Position numbers and translations under genes: made by a program
NCBI RefSeq assembly: GCF_905404315.1
Contig: NC_066265.1
Location: forward strand, 33,876,501-33,940,500
Origin: Leptidea sinapis
Lineage: Eukaryota; Arthropoda; Insecta; Lepidoptera; Pieridae
Reading direction: 5' to 3'
Length of the DNA: 64,000 bases
Shown here: positions 1 through 10,666 of the stretch, in pieces
Numbering within the stretch: the first letter of the stretch is position 1
Layout: each line of letters begins with the position of its first letter
The notes under the pieces: generated by a model
The model's database searches: none
Told to the model about the DNA's origin: nothing
What the model saw: the letters and a program-made list of their open reading frames with translations, nothing else

Positions 1-1298
1 GACCTATATGCTGCGCCCAGTGAGGAAGCTGGAGATCCACTTGCATAAGCTCTCGGGAAGCCCAAATGATGGAAGTTTTGAGAGGAGCGCCTTGTGCGAT
101 ACACGATCAAAGGCCTTCGCTATATCTAGGCCAGGCCTTCCCCCATGCTTTCAATAGCCGCCGCGAAGATCATGTACCGACCGACCATGGGGAAAGCCGT
201 ACCGGCACCAGCACCGGCGTCAACTCAGGGGCACACGTTCTAAGCACGATTGGAGAAATGCCATCTGGCCCGCTCGACTTCCTAACGTCCAACGAAAACA
301 GAGCTCGCCGAACAGTTTTCTGTCTGAACTGTACTTCAGGCTCTGACACCGCGGGATGGTCGGTGTCGTGATTGCCGTCAAGAGTCGAGTTGGAGGCGAA
401 AAGAGCGCACAGTAGATCGGTTTTCTCTTTTGCCGTATGAGCCAGGGTGTCATTCCTCATGTGCAACGGCGGCAGGGACGGCTGGTTAAAGTTACCAAGA
501 GCAGCTTTCGACAACGACCAGAACTTGCGTGTTCCAGTCCGGTAACTGGAAAGAGGCACGGTTATATTTCTGATGCTGCTTTGACTGACGCATCGAACCA
601 GGGCTGTGATCTGCCACCGATCGGTACTATAGAGCTTGGTATAAATATATCCATGCCCTGCAGTATCACATCGGCTACTGCAACGGCGCAGGCACTGGGA
701 TCATCCGAAGGGAAACCAACCTTGCCCCAAGGGTAGGATGCAAAAAAGGAACGCATCCTATCCCAATCTGCTGATGTATAGTGCCAAACGCGGCGGGTCG
801 CTGTTGGTCTGCGACGTGGGCGTTGGATAGGTACTACACTCTTGACCAGGCAGTGGTCGGACGTTCCAAGCGGGGCGTCGACAGAGACTTGGTAACTATC
901 AGGATGTGTAGTCAGCAGAAGATCCAATAAGGACGGCGCGTGTGGCTGTCCACATCCGGGAACCACGTTGGCGACTCAACCAATCGGAACAGACCATACG
1001 CCAATGCGAAACTATGCACAGATCGCCCTGCGTAGTCTGTGGTACGTGACATGTACGCCACCGGTCTTCGACACTAACCTAAGCGAAACATAACGGCACT
1101 AAGCCGCTACTTCACGCCGGTATTCTGTGCGAGTGTGGTAAGTAACCCGTGGGACGAGTCTGGCCCGATTGTGCTGACGTCATAAGAAGGCAGCGTGACT
1201 CTCCCACTTTTAAAAAGCCCGTAGTCGCCTCTTACGACACCCTTGGGCCTGGGACTCCCCTATTCTTTTTACGCCCTGGGGAAGCACAGGGCAAGCAG
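1..1298 (-). mobile_element. LINE copy A: 5' part of a single-ORF APE-type non-LTR retrotransposon, degenerate
   Basis: The sequence matches the better-preserved copy at 7511-10838 in the same orientation. Reading on the minus strand, the 5' untranslated region (about 1298-1050) contains the 'gtcgtaagaggcgacta'-type block. It is followed by the second half of the endonuclease domain (SDHCLVKS near 860) and the start of the reverse transcriptase ([13 protein letters not shown] near 270), and continues off the left edge. Relative to the other copies it has lost the first half of the endonuclease (junction near 1050), about 100 bp near 560, and about 200 bp near 207. These deletions and several frame breaks make it a dead copy. 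It probably lies in a COX10 intron, because the next COX10 exon has not yet appeared. Confidence 0.9.
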
Positions 1299-1868
1299 TT
1301 CCATACTGTATACGGATTTTGCGGCAAAAATGACTTCTTTTTACGTTAACTTAGAAGTTTGATTTTTTTCACAGTTTAAGGGACTGTTGGCTTGTGTATA
1401 TCGTTTGAATTTCAACTCGATACCTTCACGCATTCCTTTTCGCATTTACCTTCTTCATTGTAGGCTTTTTTAAATAATTTTTGGGACTATTTTATTTTAA
1501 AAAATTTCAGTGCCAATATGTTCATAATTATGGTCCAATTGCAACCCCCCACTTTAAGGATGTGGTTGCTTTACATCCTGTATAAGAAGTAAATGCATAG
1601 AATAGAACCAAAACTGTCCAATTTTGGTGTAACATTTATATATGAAATGTGAACTAATACGCGCGAATATATAAAACTATAAATATATATACAGCAGCGC
1701 AACCACCAATATTGTGAGTATAGATAAGATTTGACTCAACCAGGGGGTCAAATATGTAGGTGTAGGGACGCCTCAACACCAGGTAATTAATTATTGCCCG
1801 CTAACAGTGTGTTTACAAATTAATATTCCTCTATTTCATCCATTACAAATTAATTTCATGATACTCAC
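1299..1868. other. COX10 intron or flank, no recognised feature
   Basis: This is AT-rich DNA between the 5' end of LINE copy A and the COX10 exon at 1869. I saw no coding exon of COX10 or any other gene on either strand, and no repeat shared with the rest of the window. Confidence 0.5.
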
Positions 1869-2044
1869 CTACAGAACCAAGCCAAGTATTGAGTATTGAC
1901 ATTCTCTTCATTGGAGTATATATTGATGTATAAAGAACCAAATTGGCAGCACCCAGTGCCGCAGTTAGTGGATTGACTCCAAAATACAATAGAGATAAAC
2001 CGGTTGTACTGGTTGCAGCAGCAAACCCAATTGCATGGACTGGC
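1869..2044 (-). CDS. COX10: COX10 internal exon (protoheme IX farnesyltransferase)
   Basis: The minus strand encodes a UbiA-family membrane segment reading [20 protein letters not shown], then [20 protein letters not shown] and [16 protein letters not shown]. This matches the conserved COX10 region around NPLTGALG..YTPLKR.S..NTWVG. An acceptor 'ttttag|G' precedes 2044 and a consensus donor 'G|gtgagt' follows 1869. The exon is 176 nt. It begins by completing a split codon from the exon at 2632 and ends in phase 1. The exon encoding the following GAIPP region lies beyond the left edge. COX10 farnesylates protoheme IX to heme O in the mitochondrial inner membrane for cytochrome oxidase assembly. 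Confidence 0.93.
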
Positions 2045-2631
2045 CTAAAATTTATATTAAATACTTGTATAGCTAACAAAAATTACAAAATATTTATGTA
2101 ATTGTTGATGTTAAGATTGGTTTCCTTAATTTATGAAATTCTAATGGAAAATAAATGCACTAACATCCATACCATTATTTTAATTTTACCAAAAAAACTG
2201 TTTCATCATTTACTATTACTGAAATTATTTATGAGAAAAAGCTATGTCAAAAAAATTAACAGTAAATTATGATTAGAATTTTAGGTTGAGTGAGAGGCAA
2301 AGCATTATAAGGAGCACATCCGGTGAACATCATGCTTGTCTGATCACTTTTTCTAAAAAAAACTAGTAATTTGTACTTGAGAATTTTTATGCTGTAAAAA
2401 ACTTTTGTGTTGTATAACTAAACATCTTCCAGAGTCCTCATCTCAAATATGATAATAATTGAAGCAATTTTTTTTATTCAGTTATAATGTTCCTATCTCT
2501 CAGGCACTTTCATTATAAAGAAGATTACATAACCTCTAAGTATAAAACATTTCAAATAATAATAACAATGTAATTATTATTATTGAGAATCTTCATCTGC
2601 CTCAATTCTCAATGATTAAAATTAAACTTAC
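2045..2631 (-). other. COX10 intron, no recognised feature
   Basis: AT-rich intron bounded by a consensus donor (gtaagt, read on the minus strand) and an acceptor (ttttag). I see no repeat or additional exon inside it. Confidence 0.7.
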
Positions 2632-2827
2632 TCTAATAGTCCCTTAACAAGCACTCGGTTCTTAGTTCTGGACATTTGCGCATCAAATGGTACCTCATGG
2701 TATTGGTTGACAGAGTTAGCTGCAGCACTGACTAGTCCAGTGCCGGTCGCACAAAGTACAAATGTTGTTAAGTCAAATGGAGCTGGAGCCAATGCATATC
2801 CAGCCATTGATGTCATTACAACTAATG
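2632..2827 (-). CDS. COX10: COX10 internal exon carrying the Asp-rich catalytic motif
   Basis: The minus-strand translation reads [20 protein letters not shown], then an Ala/Gly-rich helix, then [20 protein letters not shown] and [11 protein letters not shown]. The N-x3-E-x2-FD-x2-M-x-RTKNR segment is the first polyprenyl-diphosphate/Mg2+ binding motif of heme O synthases in the UbiA superfamily. The acceptor 'ctgtttcag' and the donor 'gtaagt' give a 196-nt exon. Its entry phase (1) and exit phase (2) match the neighbouring exons. Two hydrophobic transmembrane segments flank the motif. Confidence 0.95.
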
Positions 2828-3159
2828 CTGAAACAGACCAAATTAAAATAATAAATATGTTAGAAATCATAATCTTAATTATCTATAGAATACACTAATA
2901 AAATTTACAGATAAAGGAATTAAATACTTGGAAAAGCAAATCATTATGGGATAATATTGAGAATATATCATACAAAATATTCAATTTTAAAAATTAATTG
3001 TATCACATAAAGTTTACAAAAACATAAACTTTAAAAAAAAATCACCACATTTTTAAACTAAATTGTATGCTTTGGACAGTTAACACACTCACTGCTATTG
3101 GCAGAAAATTATTGAAGTGAAACGTATGAGAGAAATTTTATAGCAAATTGTTTTTTTAA

Positions 3160-3480
3160 ATCCAAGATGGCCGCCGCGCAAAATTATGATTTCAACAATA
3201 TGGATATCGTATCTAGGTTCTCGAGAGTTCATCGCGCGGACGCGAATACTTGTATCTTGCAGGTTTAGCACATCTTTAGAACATCTTTACTCCTAGCGTT
3301 GTACCATGCAGGCTTAGAACGTTGCCGCGAAAAAGTAGAACAACTTCCCTACTAGCATTGTATTTTGCAGGTTTAGCCTGTGGCTGCGAGTAAGTAGAAC
3401 ATCTAATAATTACTAATATTGACAAAAAACATTTGGTTTAGAGAACAGATTAGGATAATTAGGAGATTTTAAAAATAGTT
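3160..3480 (+). repeat. Isolated fragment of the satellite-bearing composite element
   Basis: At 3161-3230 there is a single monomer of the ~100-bp satellite ('ccaagatggccgccgcgcaa', then 'aggttctcgag'). It is the same unit that is tandemly arrayed at 47.5, 53.2, 56 and 59 kb. From 3240 to 3410 there are three copies of a 50-60-bp unit containing 'gcaggtttag', at about 3259, 3308 and 3367. They are the inverse of the four-copy block at 46930-47140. The stretch to about 3480 ('ttggtttagagaacagatta') also matches the inverse of 46880-46920. I therefore read it as a truncated copy of the element seen at 45432-48185. Confidence 0.8.
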
Positions 3481-3639
3481 TTCCAAAGAAGTTTCACTTC
3501 TGACATGTGTACTTTGTACACACAACATTTATTAAAGCTGTATAGGGTCAACTTTAGGTTTAAATAACTTTATTCTATTAAGACCTATTGTGACTTACAT
3601 GAGAAATTAATATTTTAACAATTACAGTAGGTACTTACA

Positions 3640-3960
3640 AACAATGATTTTGGTAGGTACAGAATGCAATACAAAGGCAAATAGACGAGACATAAAACAA
3701 CCTACATATGTTATTGAAATGTTTCATAATTATTGAGTATATGCTTTTGAAGGCTCGCTTTAAAAGAAGTCAATGTTTTGGCAATTCTTATTTCTGAGGG
3801 CAGGTTGTTATATATCTGAACTCCCTCAAAGGTAACAATTCTGGTTAAATTCTTTTTTTTAAAGAAGTTTGTGTTAATGTGAATTTTTTTATTTAAAACC
3901 TTGTAAATGAGTATGCATGTAGTGTGTGTGTATAATTGTCTGATGGTCATAATTTTTGTT
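3640..3960 (-). mobile_element. LINE 3' fragment (C-terminal tail of a reverse transcriptase ORF)
   Basis: The minus strand encodes about 79 residues, with GVQIYNNLPSEIRIAKTLTS and FKASLQKHIL near the end. This is the typical closing pattern (..NNLP..I+....L..FK..L+..L) of CR1/jockey-type ORF2 proteins. The upstream RT and endonuclease are missing, as expected for a 5'-truncated insertion. It lies in a COX10 intron, in the same orientation as the gene. Family assignment is by pattern only. Confidence 0.65.
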
Positions 3961-4194
3961 TCTGTGGAGATTTTTTCAGTTGAAGTTAAGTAGAGATAAT
4001 GAAACAGTAGCTTTACTAGTTTATTTTGTATTGTTTATAGTTTAACTAATTTCTTTCAGTCTACAAAAAGTTTAAACATACTTTTATACTTGGATATGAA
4101 AACAAATATATTATTCTGATGTAGCAATGAATGTATTAAGAAGCTGGCAATAATATTATAAGCAAATAAGTCTTGAAAGTGAAGTTACAACAGA

Positions 4195-4386
4195 TCAACT
4201 ACATGATTCAAAAATAAAATTTGAAAACAAAATTTTATGAGCATGTGGACCCACAACTTCTCTCGTTCCGTGCAAGTGCTCTTTCAACTGAGTTATCTCA
4301 GTAAATCTTGTATGCTTTGTTGCAACTCTCAGGTTGTGGCTTCATCTATAGGATCTACTTTAGTTGATAACCTGCCCAACCCCACA
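4195..4386 (-). repeat. tRNA-like dispersed repeat, degenerate copy
   Basis: Read on the minus strand, this segment shares the order of blocks found at 35003-35214: 'ggttatcaact', 'gtagatcct', 'agccacaacctgagagttg', 'aaagcatacaagat', a tRNA-like core, then 'cataaaattttg'. The core (about 4241-4303) keeps a recognisable A-box ('gagataactcagttg') and the 'cacggaac' loop. The T-arm is eroded, so it is not a functional tRNA. Confidence 0.7.
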
Positions 4387-4811
4387 TGATTACCAGCATG
4401 TATTTTTTAAACAAATTAGTAAACATCAATTTTTATTTGCACATGTTATGTTGGTATCACATTAATATTGACAATAAAGTACATTTGCACATATTTTTTT
4501 AAGACATACATATTATATAATAAATAAATAAAATAAAATTATAAACAATAAATTCTAACAATTAATATCATTACTTTAATAATATAATATAATTTTCCTA
4601 CTATAAGAAAAAAATATCACTCATTTAATTGAAAACATTTTAAGAATGTAATAATAATATAAAATATGATAAATATAGTGAAAGAAAATCTCAAAAAAAC
4701 TGAAAAATTACCAATGGTTACATAAATTTTAAATGTTTCAAATTTAAATTAAGTTCATTAAAAGATTAACTCAATTCTTGATTTGGTCCAAGATTTAATA
4801 GCAATACTTAC

Positions 4812-5016
4812 ATGTTAGACGAAACTTTGATAGCATCATACAATACTGGACTAGGTTATTCTTGACATCATGAGTAGGTGTCTCTTTCCACACTCTATTA
4901 TCTTGAGGCACATTTTTTTCTTTCTTTTTTACTGTGGATTGATTGGTCAGTTGCAAATTGTTGTTTAGAAATGTTGATGTTGTTATCCTTGCTACATGTT
5001 GTAATAGATTTCCATT
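4812..5016 (-). CDS. COX10: COX10 exon: end of the N-terminal leader region and start of the first membrane helix
   Basis: The minus-strand translation starts NGNLLQHVARITTSTFLNNN, passes a lysine-rich linker (VKKKEKNVPQ) and ends with YCMMLSKFRLT. The last part corresponds to the conserved 'LSK.+LT.LVV' entry into COX10 transmembrane helix 1, which continues directly in the exon at 2632. The acceptor 'gattatag' and the donor 'T|gtaagt' give 205 nt, entering in phase 0 and leaving in phase 1. The low-complexity N-terminal part fits a poorly conserved mitochondrial presequence or linker. Confidence 0.88.
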
Positions 5017-5491
5017 CTATAATCAGAGAAATAAAAGTATAAATAATTACTATGATGATATAACTGCAGGTTAAATATAATTGTAAAATTTATTTGGTTA
5101 ATTAGGACTATTTTTATTTATGATTAAATTAAAAATTTTAGAAACTTAATACACACCCCAATATTCAACAGTATTGATTTAGTAGAAAGGTTTTGTATTC
5201 CATTTCGATAACAAATTTTACCACAAATAACTTTTATATATGTCATGGTAAATATTTATTATTAAGTTAGCATCCTGTAAAATAACAATAAGATTACATA
5301 ACGATGTTTATTTGAAAGTTACTGGTAAAGCAACATATTTGACCAATTTTTATGTTGCCTCATAACTTAACCAATAATTAAGTTAATTTAATTTAGATAT
5401 ATCACATTGATTTCAAGGAATTCTAGTAATAATAAAAGAATTATAGGTTATTTTTTCCTGTAACAAAACACATTTACTAATATTTACTTAC

Positions 5492-5545
5492 TTGGCGGAT
5501 ATTTTGAATCAGATGTTTAGTAAATATATTGCCACATAAACTACT
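5492..5545 (-). CDS. COX10: Tentative 5' coding exon of COX10
   Basis: A consensus donor (CGCCAA|gtaagt on the minus strand) ends a phase-0 reading frame, SSLCGNIFTKHLIQNIRQ, which would join in frame to NGNLLQHVAR of the next exon. A possible acceptor ('ctctcgtacag') lies at the other side. No in-frame ATG occurs before an upstream stop, so the true start codon and the left boundary are unresolved. The short, basic content would suit a mitochondrial leader. The donor is convincing; the exon extent is not. Confidence 0.4.
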
Positions 5546-7510
5546 CTGTACGAGAGCACTTAAGTTTTATTTATCTCTGTTACAATACACATTTTTAACG
5601 AAAGCTTTTCTAAGGAAACTCTACTGAAAACAATCTACAGTTCAAGCCAAGGTACTGTTATCAGTCACCAAAATTGACAATACATAGATACCTACTAAAG
5701 TACTAAGTACCTACTAACCTAAAATAGATGTACATCTCAATCTCACGTCAAATTCTGGTTCTTGGAAAGCAGCTCCATCTAGTGGTCATATTTAAATTCA
5801 ATATATGTATGACTAAGTACCTACCTACTATATTCTAACTACAAATCAAATGAAAGCTACGGAAATGGTGGGAAATTTAAAAATGGATTGCGTACCTACA
5901 CCGTATTTACTATATGTATACCACAAGAAAGGTAACTATAAAAGATTTTTTTTTTAATTCAAAATTATCTGTAGCAGTCGATTTAAAAATTCTTTTTTAT
6001 ATTATCTGATGTTTTAGTAACTATTATATTACTAATTAGTAACTTTGAAGTATGTTTTAGTTATAAAAAATTACTACATTCATTAGTAATAATCGAAATG
6101 TAATCTGTAGGTAAATCTAAAAAAATTATAAAAAATGCATGACAGTCATAACATTATTTAATACGAAATTTGTTTAAATTATGCAGTATCTATTGTTTAT
6201 GTTATCTAACAAAGCTCTAGCTTGTTTAAAAACAAAAGCGTCGACGTTCGTTTTTATAAACAAACACTTCAAAAGCAATAAATTATTTTGTAATCCGAGC
6301 CCGTTGCGTCATGCGGTGACCTTGGGGTCTGTAGACACAAATGGCTCGTCCGCCAAGCGCGGTTTGGCAGCTTGGCACGCCAGCTGATTGTCGGAAATGT
6401 AATTCGAGCTCAAAAATGTAGACAAAGAAATGTCATTGTCAAAATGACAAATCAGAGATTATCAATATTTTCTAGGTAGTTTATTAATAAACTTCTTTTG
6501 ATTTATAATAGATAAAACATAAGCATATGTATATAAATTATTTACAAATGTTTTTATTTGATAATGGTTACCAAACATAAAATAAATAATTTACATATTA
6601 ATATTCGCTCTCTGATTCGGGGTCTGAAGAGCTTGATAGTGACGAATCGGAATTGGTGACTTTTATAATAAATTTTATTTTCCGCAGCCAACTTGTCCCC
6701 AGAAAAAGTTTGATAATAAGATATTTCTCTTTTTAAGATTTCTAGTAACTGAGCTTTTACCATATTTTCTTCATAATTTATATTTTTGGATATGAGCTAT
6801 TTAATAATTTGCGCTTTCCGTCGGGCAGTTGTCGGGTTCCATTCTAACCTTCGGGAGTGGTAAGGGACAATAAAACAAAAAAGGGATTGTGTGGTATTAT
6901 GAAACCACGGTGAAATGTGAAACTTTTTTTCACATTTAGTATACACATTTAACTAAAAAATTTTTGGAATAATATTCCATTACGGGTATAAAAATCTCTT
7001 TATCAATCTTAATTTTATACTTGGAAAATTGGAATGATAATGGGAAATAATAAAAGTAGACTTAGTCAGTAGTAATAGTCTATACACAACACGGTCAGCT
7101 GCTGCGAACTATAGGCGCCGCGCGACCGTCACGCGACATGCAATACACAGACGAAAAAGTTTGAGACGGTGTAATAAAAGTTTCACTTTAAATACCGAAT
7201 GGGTTTTTAGCTTTGGCATTATGCCCTTTAACCACTTCAATTCGGACATTAATAATGCTCCATCTACAAAACCATCCTCACTGCCTAAAATATATAAGAA
7301 GCCTCCCTTTTCTAGTTTTAGCTTTAGAGCCTGTGGTAAGACACTAAGAAGGTTTATTTAGGAGTTTTAATTTGAGTATGAAACCACTGTAAAAGTATTA
7401 TATAATATAGTAGTAAATGTAATCATAAAATCTTCATATTGTATGAAAGCAAAATATTCACTTTCCACTTTTTTGCAAATATACCACACACAATATACCG
7501 CTACATAAAC
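5546..7510. other. Intergenic region upstream of COX10, no gene recognised
   Basis: The COX10 promoter must lie near the right-hand side of 5.5-5.8 kb, but I see no defining motif. A GC-richer patch at about 6296-6400 stands out from the AT-rich surroundings. It has no recognised coding content. Around 6620-6760 the minus strand has a short Ser/Glu-rich frame (DSSLSSSSDPESESEY and stop) that could be the tail of an unknown gene or repeat. I could not support it as a gene. Confidence 0.4.
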
Positions 7511-7589
7511 ATTTTTTTTTTTTATGGAATAGGAGGACAAACGAGCGTACGGGTCACCTGGTGTTAAGTGATCACCGCCGCGCACACTC

Positions 7590-7982
7590 TCATGCAACAC
7601 CAGAGGAATCACAAGAGCGTTGCCGGCCTTTAAGGAAGGTGTACGCGCTTTTCTTGAAGGTACCCATGTCGTATCGTCCCGGAAACACCGCACAAGGAGG
7701 ATCATTCCACAGCTTCGTGGTACGAGGAAGAAATCTCCTTGAAAACCGCACTGTGGAGGACCGCCACACATCCAGATAGTGGGGATGATATCGTAACTTG
7801 TGGCGTGTCGTGCGAAGGTGAAATTCGGCGGCAGGAATCAGGTTGAACAGCTCTTCGGAACACTCCCCGTGATAAATGCGGTAGAAGACACACAATGAAG
7901 CGACGTCTCTACGCAACGCCAAGTGATCCAGCCGTTCACAGAGTACTGGGTCCCCGACAATTCGAGCTGCTCTGCGTTGCAC
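7590..7982 (-). pseudogene. LINE copy B, C-terminal part of the ORF after a frame break
   Basis: The translation begins [20 protein letters not shown] and ends with [18 protein letters not shown]. This is the C-terminal domain that follows the reverse transcriptase. In the copy at 60966-63592 the same segment follows directly after YQLDPFDRV, so its separation here is due to a small deletion or frameshift near 8020. Confidence 0.85.
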
Positions 7983-7986
7983 GCGG

Positions 7987-10278
7987 TCAAATGGATCGAG
8001 CTGATACTGGGGTGCGCCAGACCAGAGATGACATGTGAGGCCGGACCTGCGCTTTGTAGAGCGCTAGAATGTGGGCCGGCTTGAAGTATTGCCGTGCTCT
8101 ATTTATGACACCCAGTTTCTTTGAAGCCAGTTTGGCTTTGCCCTCCAGATGGCCACGGAATTGGCAATTGCTCGAGATTTCGAGACCCAGTATTCCGATA
8201 CTAGGCGAGGCTTTAAGGGAAGTGTTCTCGAAGAGCGGTGATACGGCAAATGGGGTTTTTTTAGTGGTAAACGCGCAAAATTGAGTCTTCTGGGGGTTAC
8301 ATTGGACAAGGTTCAACTTACCCCATTCCGCGACCTTCTCGAGAGAGGACTCGATAGAAGACACAAGTTTCACCCGGCACTGGTCGACGTTTTCCCGAGA
8401 GAGACCTGCATGGCCCGTGTATACGGCATCACCAGTGCTATCGTCTGCATAGCAATGCATGTTGGCGGTGTCCAACATATCATTGATATGCAGAAGAAAC
8501 AGCGTGGGAGATAGCACACAGCCTTGGGGCACTCCAGCGTTCACGGGCTTGGGATTCGAGCAATAACCGTCGATAACGACCTGTATGCTGCGCCCAGTGA
8601 GGAAGCTGGACGTCCACTTGCATAAGCTCTCGGGAAGCCCAAATGATGGAAGTTTTGCGAGGAGCGCCTTGTGCCATACACGATCAAAGGCCTTCGCTAT
8701 ATCCAGACCAACTGCCAGGCCTTCCCCCTTGCTTTCAATAGCCGCCGCCCATCTGTGTGTTAGGTATACCAGAAGATCGCCAGTCGACCGACCATGGCGA
8801 AAGCCGTACTGCCGGTCGTTGATCAACTGGTGACCCTCAAGGTATACCAAGAGCTGGCGGTTAATTATGCTCTCCATAATTTTGGAGAGTAGGGAGGTAA
8901 TAGCAATAGGCCTGTAGTTTGCCGGATCCGAACTGTCTCCTTTTTTTGGGATTGGATGGACAAGGGCTGACTTCCATGAATCAGGGACTACGCCTTTTGA
9001 ATAAGAGTGCCGGAATAAACGCGTTAGCACCGGTGTCAACTCAGGGGCACACGTTCTAAGCACGATTGGAGAAATGCCATCCGGCCCGCTCGACTTCCTG
9101 ACGTCCAACGAAAACAGAGCTCGCCTAACAGTTTTCTGTCGGAACTGTACTTCAGGCATGGAGCTCTGACACCGCGGGATGGTCGGCGGTGTTTTTCCGT
9201 TGTCGTTAAGAGTCGAGTTGGAGGAAAAAAGAGTGCACAGGAGATCGGCTTTCTCTTTTGCCATATGGGCCAGGGTGTCATTCCTCATGTGCAACGGCGG
9301 CATGGACGGCTGGTTGAAGTTACCAAGAGCAGCTTTCGACAACGACCAGAACTTGCGTGTTCCGGTCGGGTAACTGGAAAGCTGCTCGCCAATTTTGACG
9401 ACGTGCTTCGATTTCGCACGGGCGATTTGCCGCTTAAAAAATCTGGAGGCACGGTTATATTTCCTCTTCAGAACTTTGCAGTTCGGATCCTTTGAGCCCA
9501 GCGCCGCAACCCAAGTTCGATACGCCTGTTTTTTGCAGTCAGATGCTGCTTTAACTGACGCATCGAACCAGGGCTGTGATCTGCCACCGATCGGTACTAC
9601 AGAGCTTGGTATAAAAATATCCATGCCCTGCAGTATCACATCGGCTACTGCAACGGCGCAGGCACTAGGATCATCTGAAAGGAAACAAACCCTGCCCCAA
9701 GGGTAGGATGCAAAAAAGGAACGCATCCTATCCCAATCTGCTGACTTGTAGTGCCAAACGCGGCGGGTCGCTGGTGGTCTGCGACGTTGGCGTCGGATAG
9801 GCACTACACTCCTGACCAGGCAATGGTCGGACGTTCCGAGAGGGGCGTCGACAGAGACCTGGTAACCATCGGGATGTGTAGTCAGCAGAAGATCTAATAA
9901 GGACGGCATGTGGCTATCCACATCCGGGAGCCGCGTCGGCGACTCAACCAATTGGGACAGACCATACGCCAATGCAAAATTATGCACAGATCGCCCTGCG
10001 TAGTCTGTGGTACCTGATCCAAGCCATTCGGCATTGTGCCCGTTGAAATCACCCAAGACTACGATTTCAGCGGAGGGGATCTGAGCAAGCACGTCATCAA
10101 ATGCCGCTTGAACGCAGCCCATGAGGTGATCCGTTTCTGCGTTACCACTATGGGACCTGTAGACACACGCATAGATGCGGACGCGGTCCTCTAAATCTAC
10201 GCGGAGCCAGAGAGTAGACAGGCCCCTACCCTCAAAATTGCCGAGACGGCGACAGCAGATATCCTCCCTAACGTACAC
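7987..10278 (-). CDS. LINE copy B endonuclease/reverse transcriptase, 763-codon open frame
   Basis: The protein starts inside the AP-endonuclease domain: [14 protein letters not shown] at about residue 70, [11 protein letters not shown] at about 150. It continues into the reverse transcriptase with [71 protein letters not shown] and the catalytic CYADDS, then ILGLEISS of the thumb. These are the conserved RT blocks of APE-type LINEs. The enzyme nicks the target and primes cDNA synthesis there. The N-terminal endonuclease residues (NIRG, TET) are in a different frame (10197-10637), and the C-terminus is broken. The protein as it stands would be incomplete. Confidence 0.93.
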   Translation of the reverse strand: MYVREDICCRRLGNFEGRGLSTLWLRVDLEDRVRIYACVYRSHSGNAETDHLMGCVQAAFDDVLAQIPSAEIVVLGDFNGHNAEWLGSGTTDYAGRSVHNFALAYGLSQLVESPTRLPDVDSHMPSLLDLLLTTHPDGYQVSVDAPLGTSDHCLVRSVVPIRRQRRRPPATRRVWHYKSADWDRMRSFFASYPWGRVCFLSDDPSACAVAVADVILQGMDIFIPSSVVPIGGRSQPWFDASVKAASDCKKQAYRTWVAALGSKDPNCKVLKRKYNRASRFFKRQIARAKSKHVVKIGEQLSSYPTGTRKFWSLSKAALGNFNQPSMPPLHMRNDTLAHMAKEKADLLCTLFSSNSTLNDNGKTPPTIPRCQSSMPEVQFRQKTVRRALFSLDVRKSSGPDGISPIVLRTCAPELTPVLTRLFRHSYSKGVVPDSWKSALVHPIPKKGDSSDPANYRPIAITSLLSKIMESIINRQLLVYLEGHQLINDRQYGFRHGRSTGDLLVYLTHRWAAAIESKGEGLAVGLDIAKAFDRVWHKALLAKLPSFGLPESLCKWTSSFLTGRSIQVVIDGYCSNPKPVNAGVPQGCVLSPTLFLLHINDMLDTANMHCYADDSTGDAVYTGHAGLSRENVDQCRVKLVSSIESSLEKVAEWGKLNLVQCNPQKTQFCAFTTKKTPFAVSPLFENTSLKASPSIGILGLEISSNCQFRGHLEGKAKLASKKLGVINRARQYFKPAHILALYKAQVRPHMSSLVWRTPVSARSI

Positions 10279-10637
10279 ACATACCCCGGCATGAAATTAT
10301 GCTCAATTTTGTACCCGGGGTACGTTAAATATGACGTATCGCTAGGTCGAGATATCTGCGTCTCCGTAAGGAAACACAAGGCCGGCTGCGCCGTCTCAAG
10401 GTGGTGGTGGACGGCGTTTAAGTTGGAGTGAATTCCCCGGATGTTACAAAAGTCCACATTAAGCGTGGAGCGGGGTGCCGTGGTGTTGCTGCCCTGTTTG
10501 TCCTGTGACATACGCGGTACTGTGCCCTCCCCAGAATACGAGGGGCAGCCCGAGCGCGAATGCTCGGGGAGGGATTCTCCGGCTCTACAAGAGCCGGTAC
10601 CCTCCTGGGGTAATTTATTTTTTAGGACCGCTCTCAT
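10197..10637 (-). pseudogene. LINE copy B, N-terminal part of the ORF (start of endonuclease)
   Basis: The frame contains LNVDFCNIRGIHSNLNAVHH, then [20 protein letters not shown]. These are the first catalytic motifs of the AP-endonuclease domain. After YKIEHNFMPG the frame departs from the family. Copy C (28460-28789) reads straight through the same point, which shows that a small indel near 10290 broke this copy. The ~70 residues before the domain are low-complexity and unrecognised. Confidence 0.82.
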
Positions 10638-10646
10638 ATTTTGTTA

Positions 10647-10666
10647 GGGGGGGGGGGGGGGGGGGG
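10647..10666. repeat. Homopolymer of 20 G
   Basis: A run of 20 G follows 'tttgtta' and precedes 'aaaggacgggggg'. It lies just upstream of the ORF start of LINE copy B (poly-C on the element's sense strand). The exact length may be affected by sequencing. Confidence 0.95.

Larger units (their letters stand above)
2828..4811 (-). other. COX10 intron (2.0 kb) carrying three repeat insertions
   Basis: This intron separates the exons at 2632 and 4812. It contains a satellite and short-repeat block at 3160-3480, a LINE 3' fragment at 3640-3960 and a tRNA-like repeat at 4195-4386. The remainder is AT-rich without recognised features. Confidence 0.75.

Noticed and set aside
6554..6763. A minus-strand gene with a Ser/Glu-rich end at 6620-6760
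   Set aside because: There is no conserved domain, no convincing splice structure and no start. It is mentioned only as an unassigned region.
7987..10278. A 763-residue host gene
   Set aside because: The AP-endonuclease and reverse transcriptase motifs, and five other copies in the same window, show that it is a LINE ORF.
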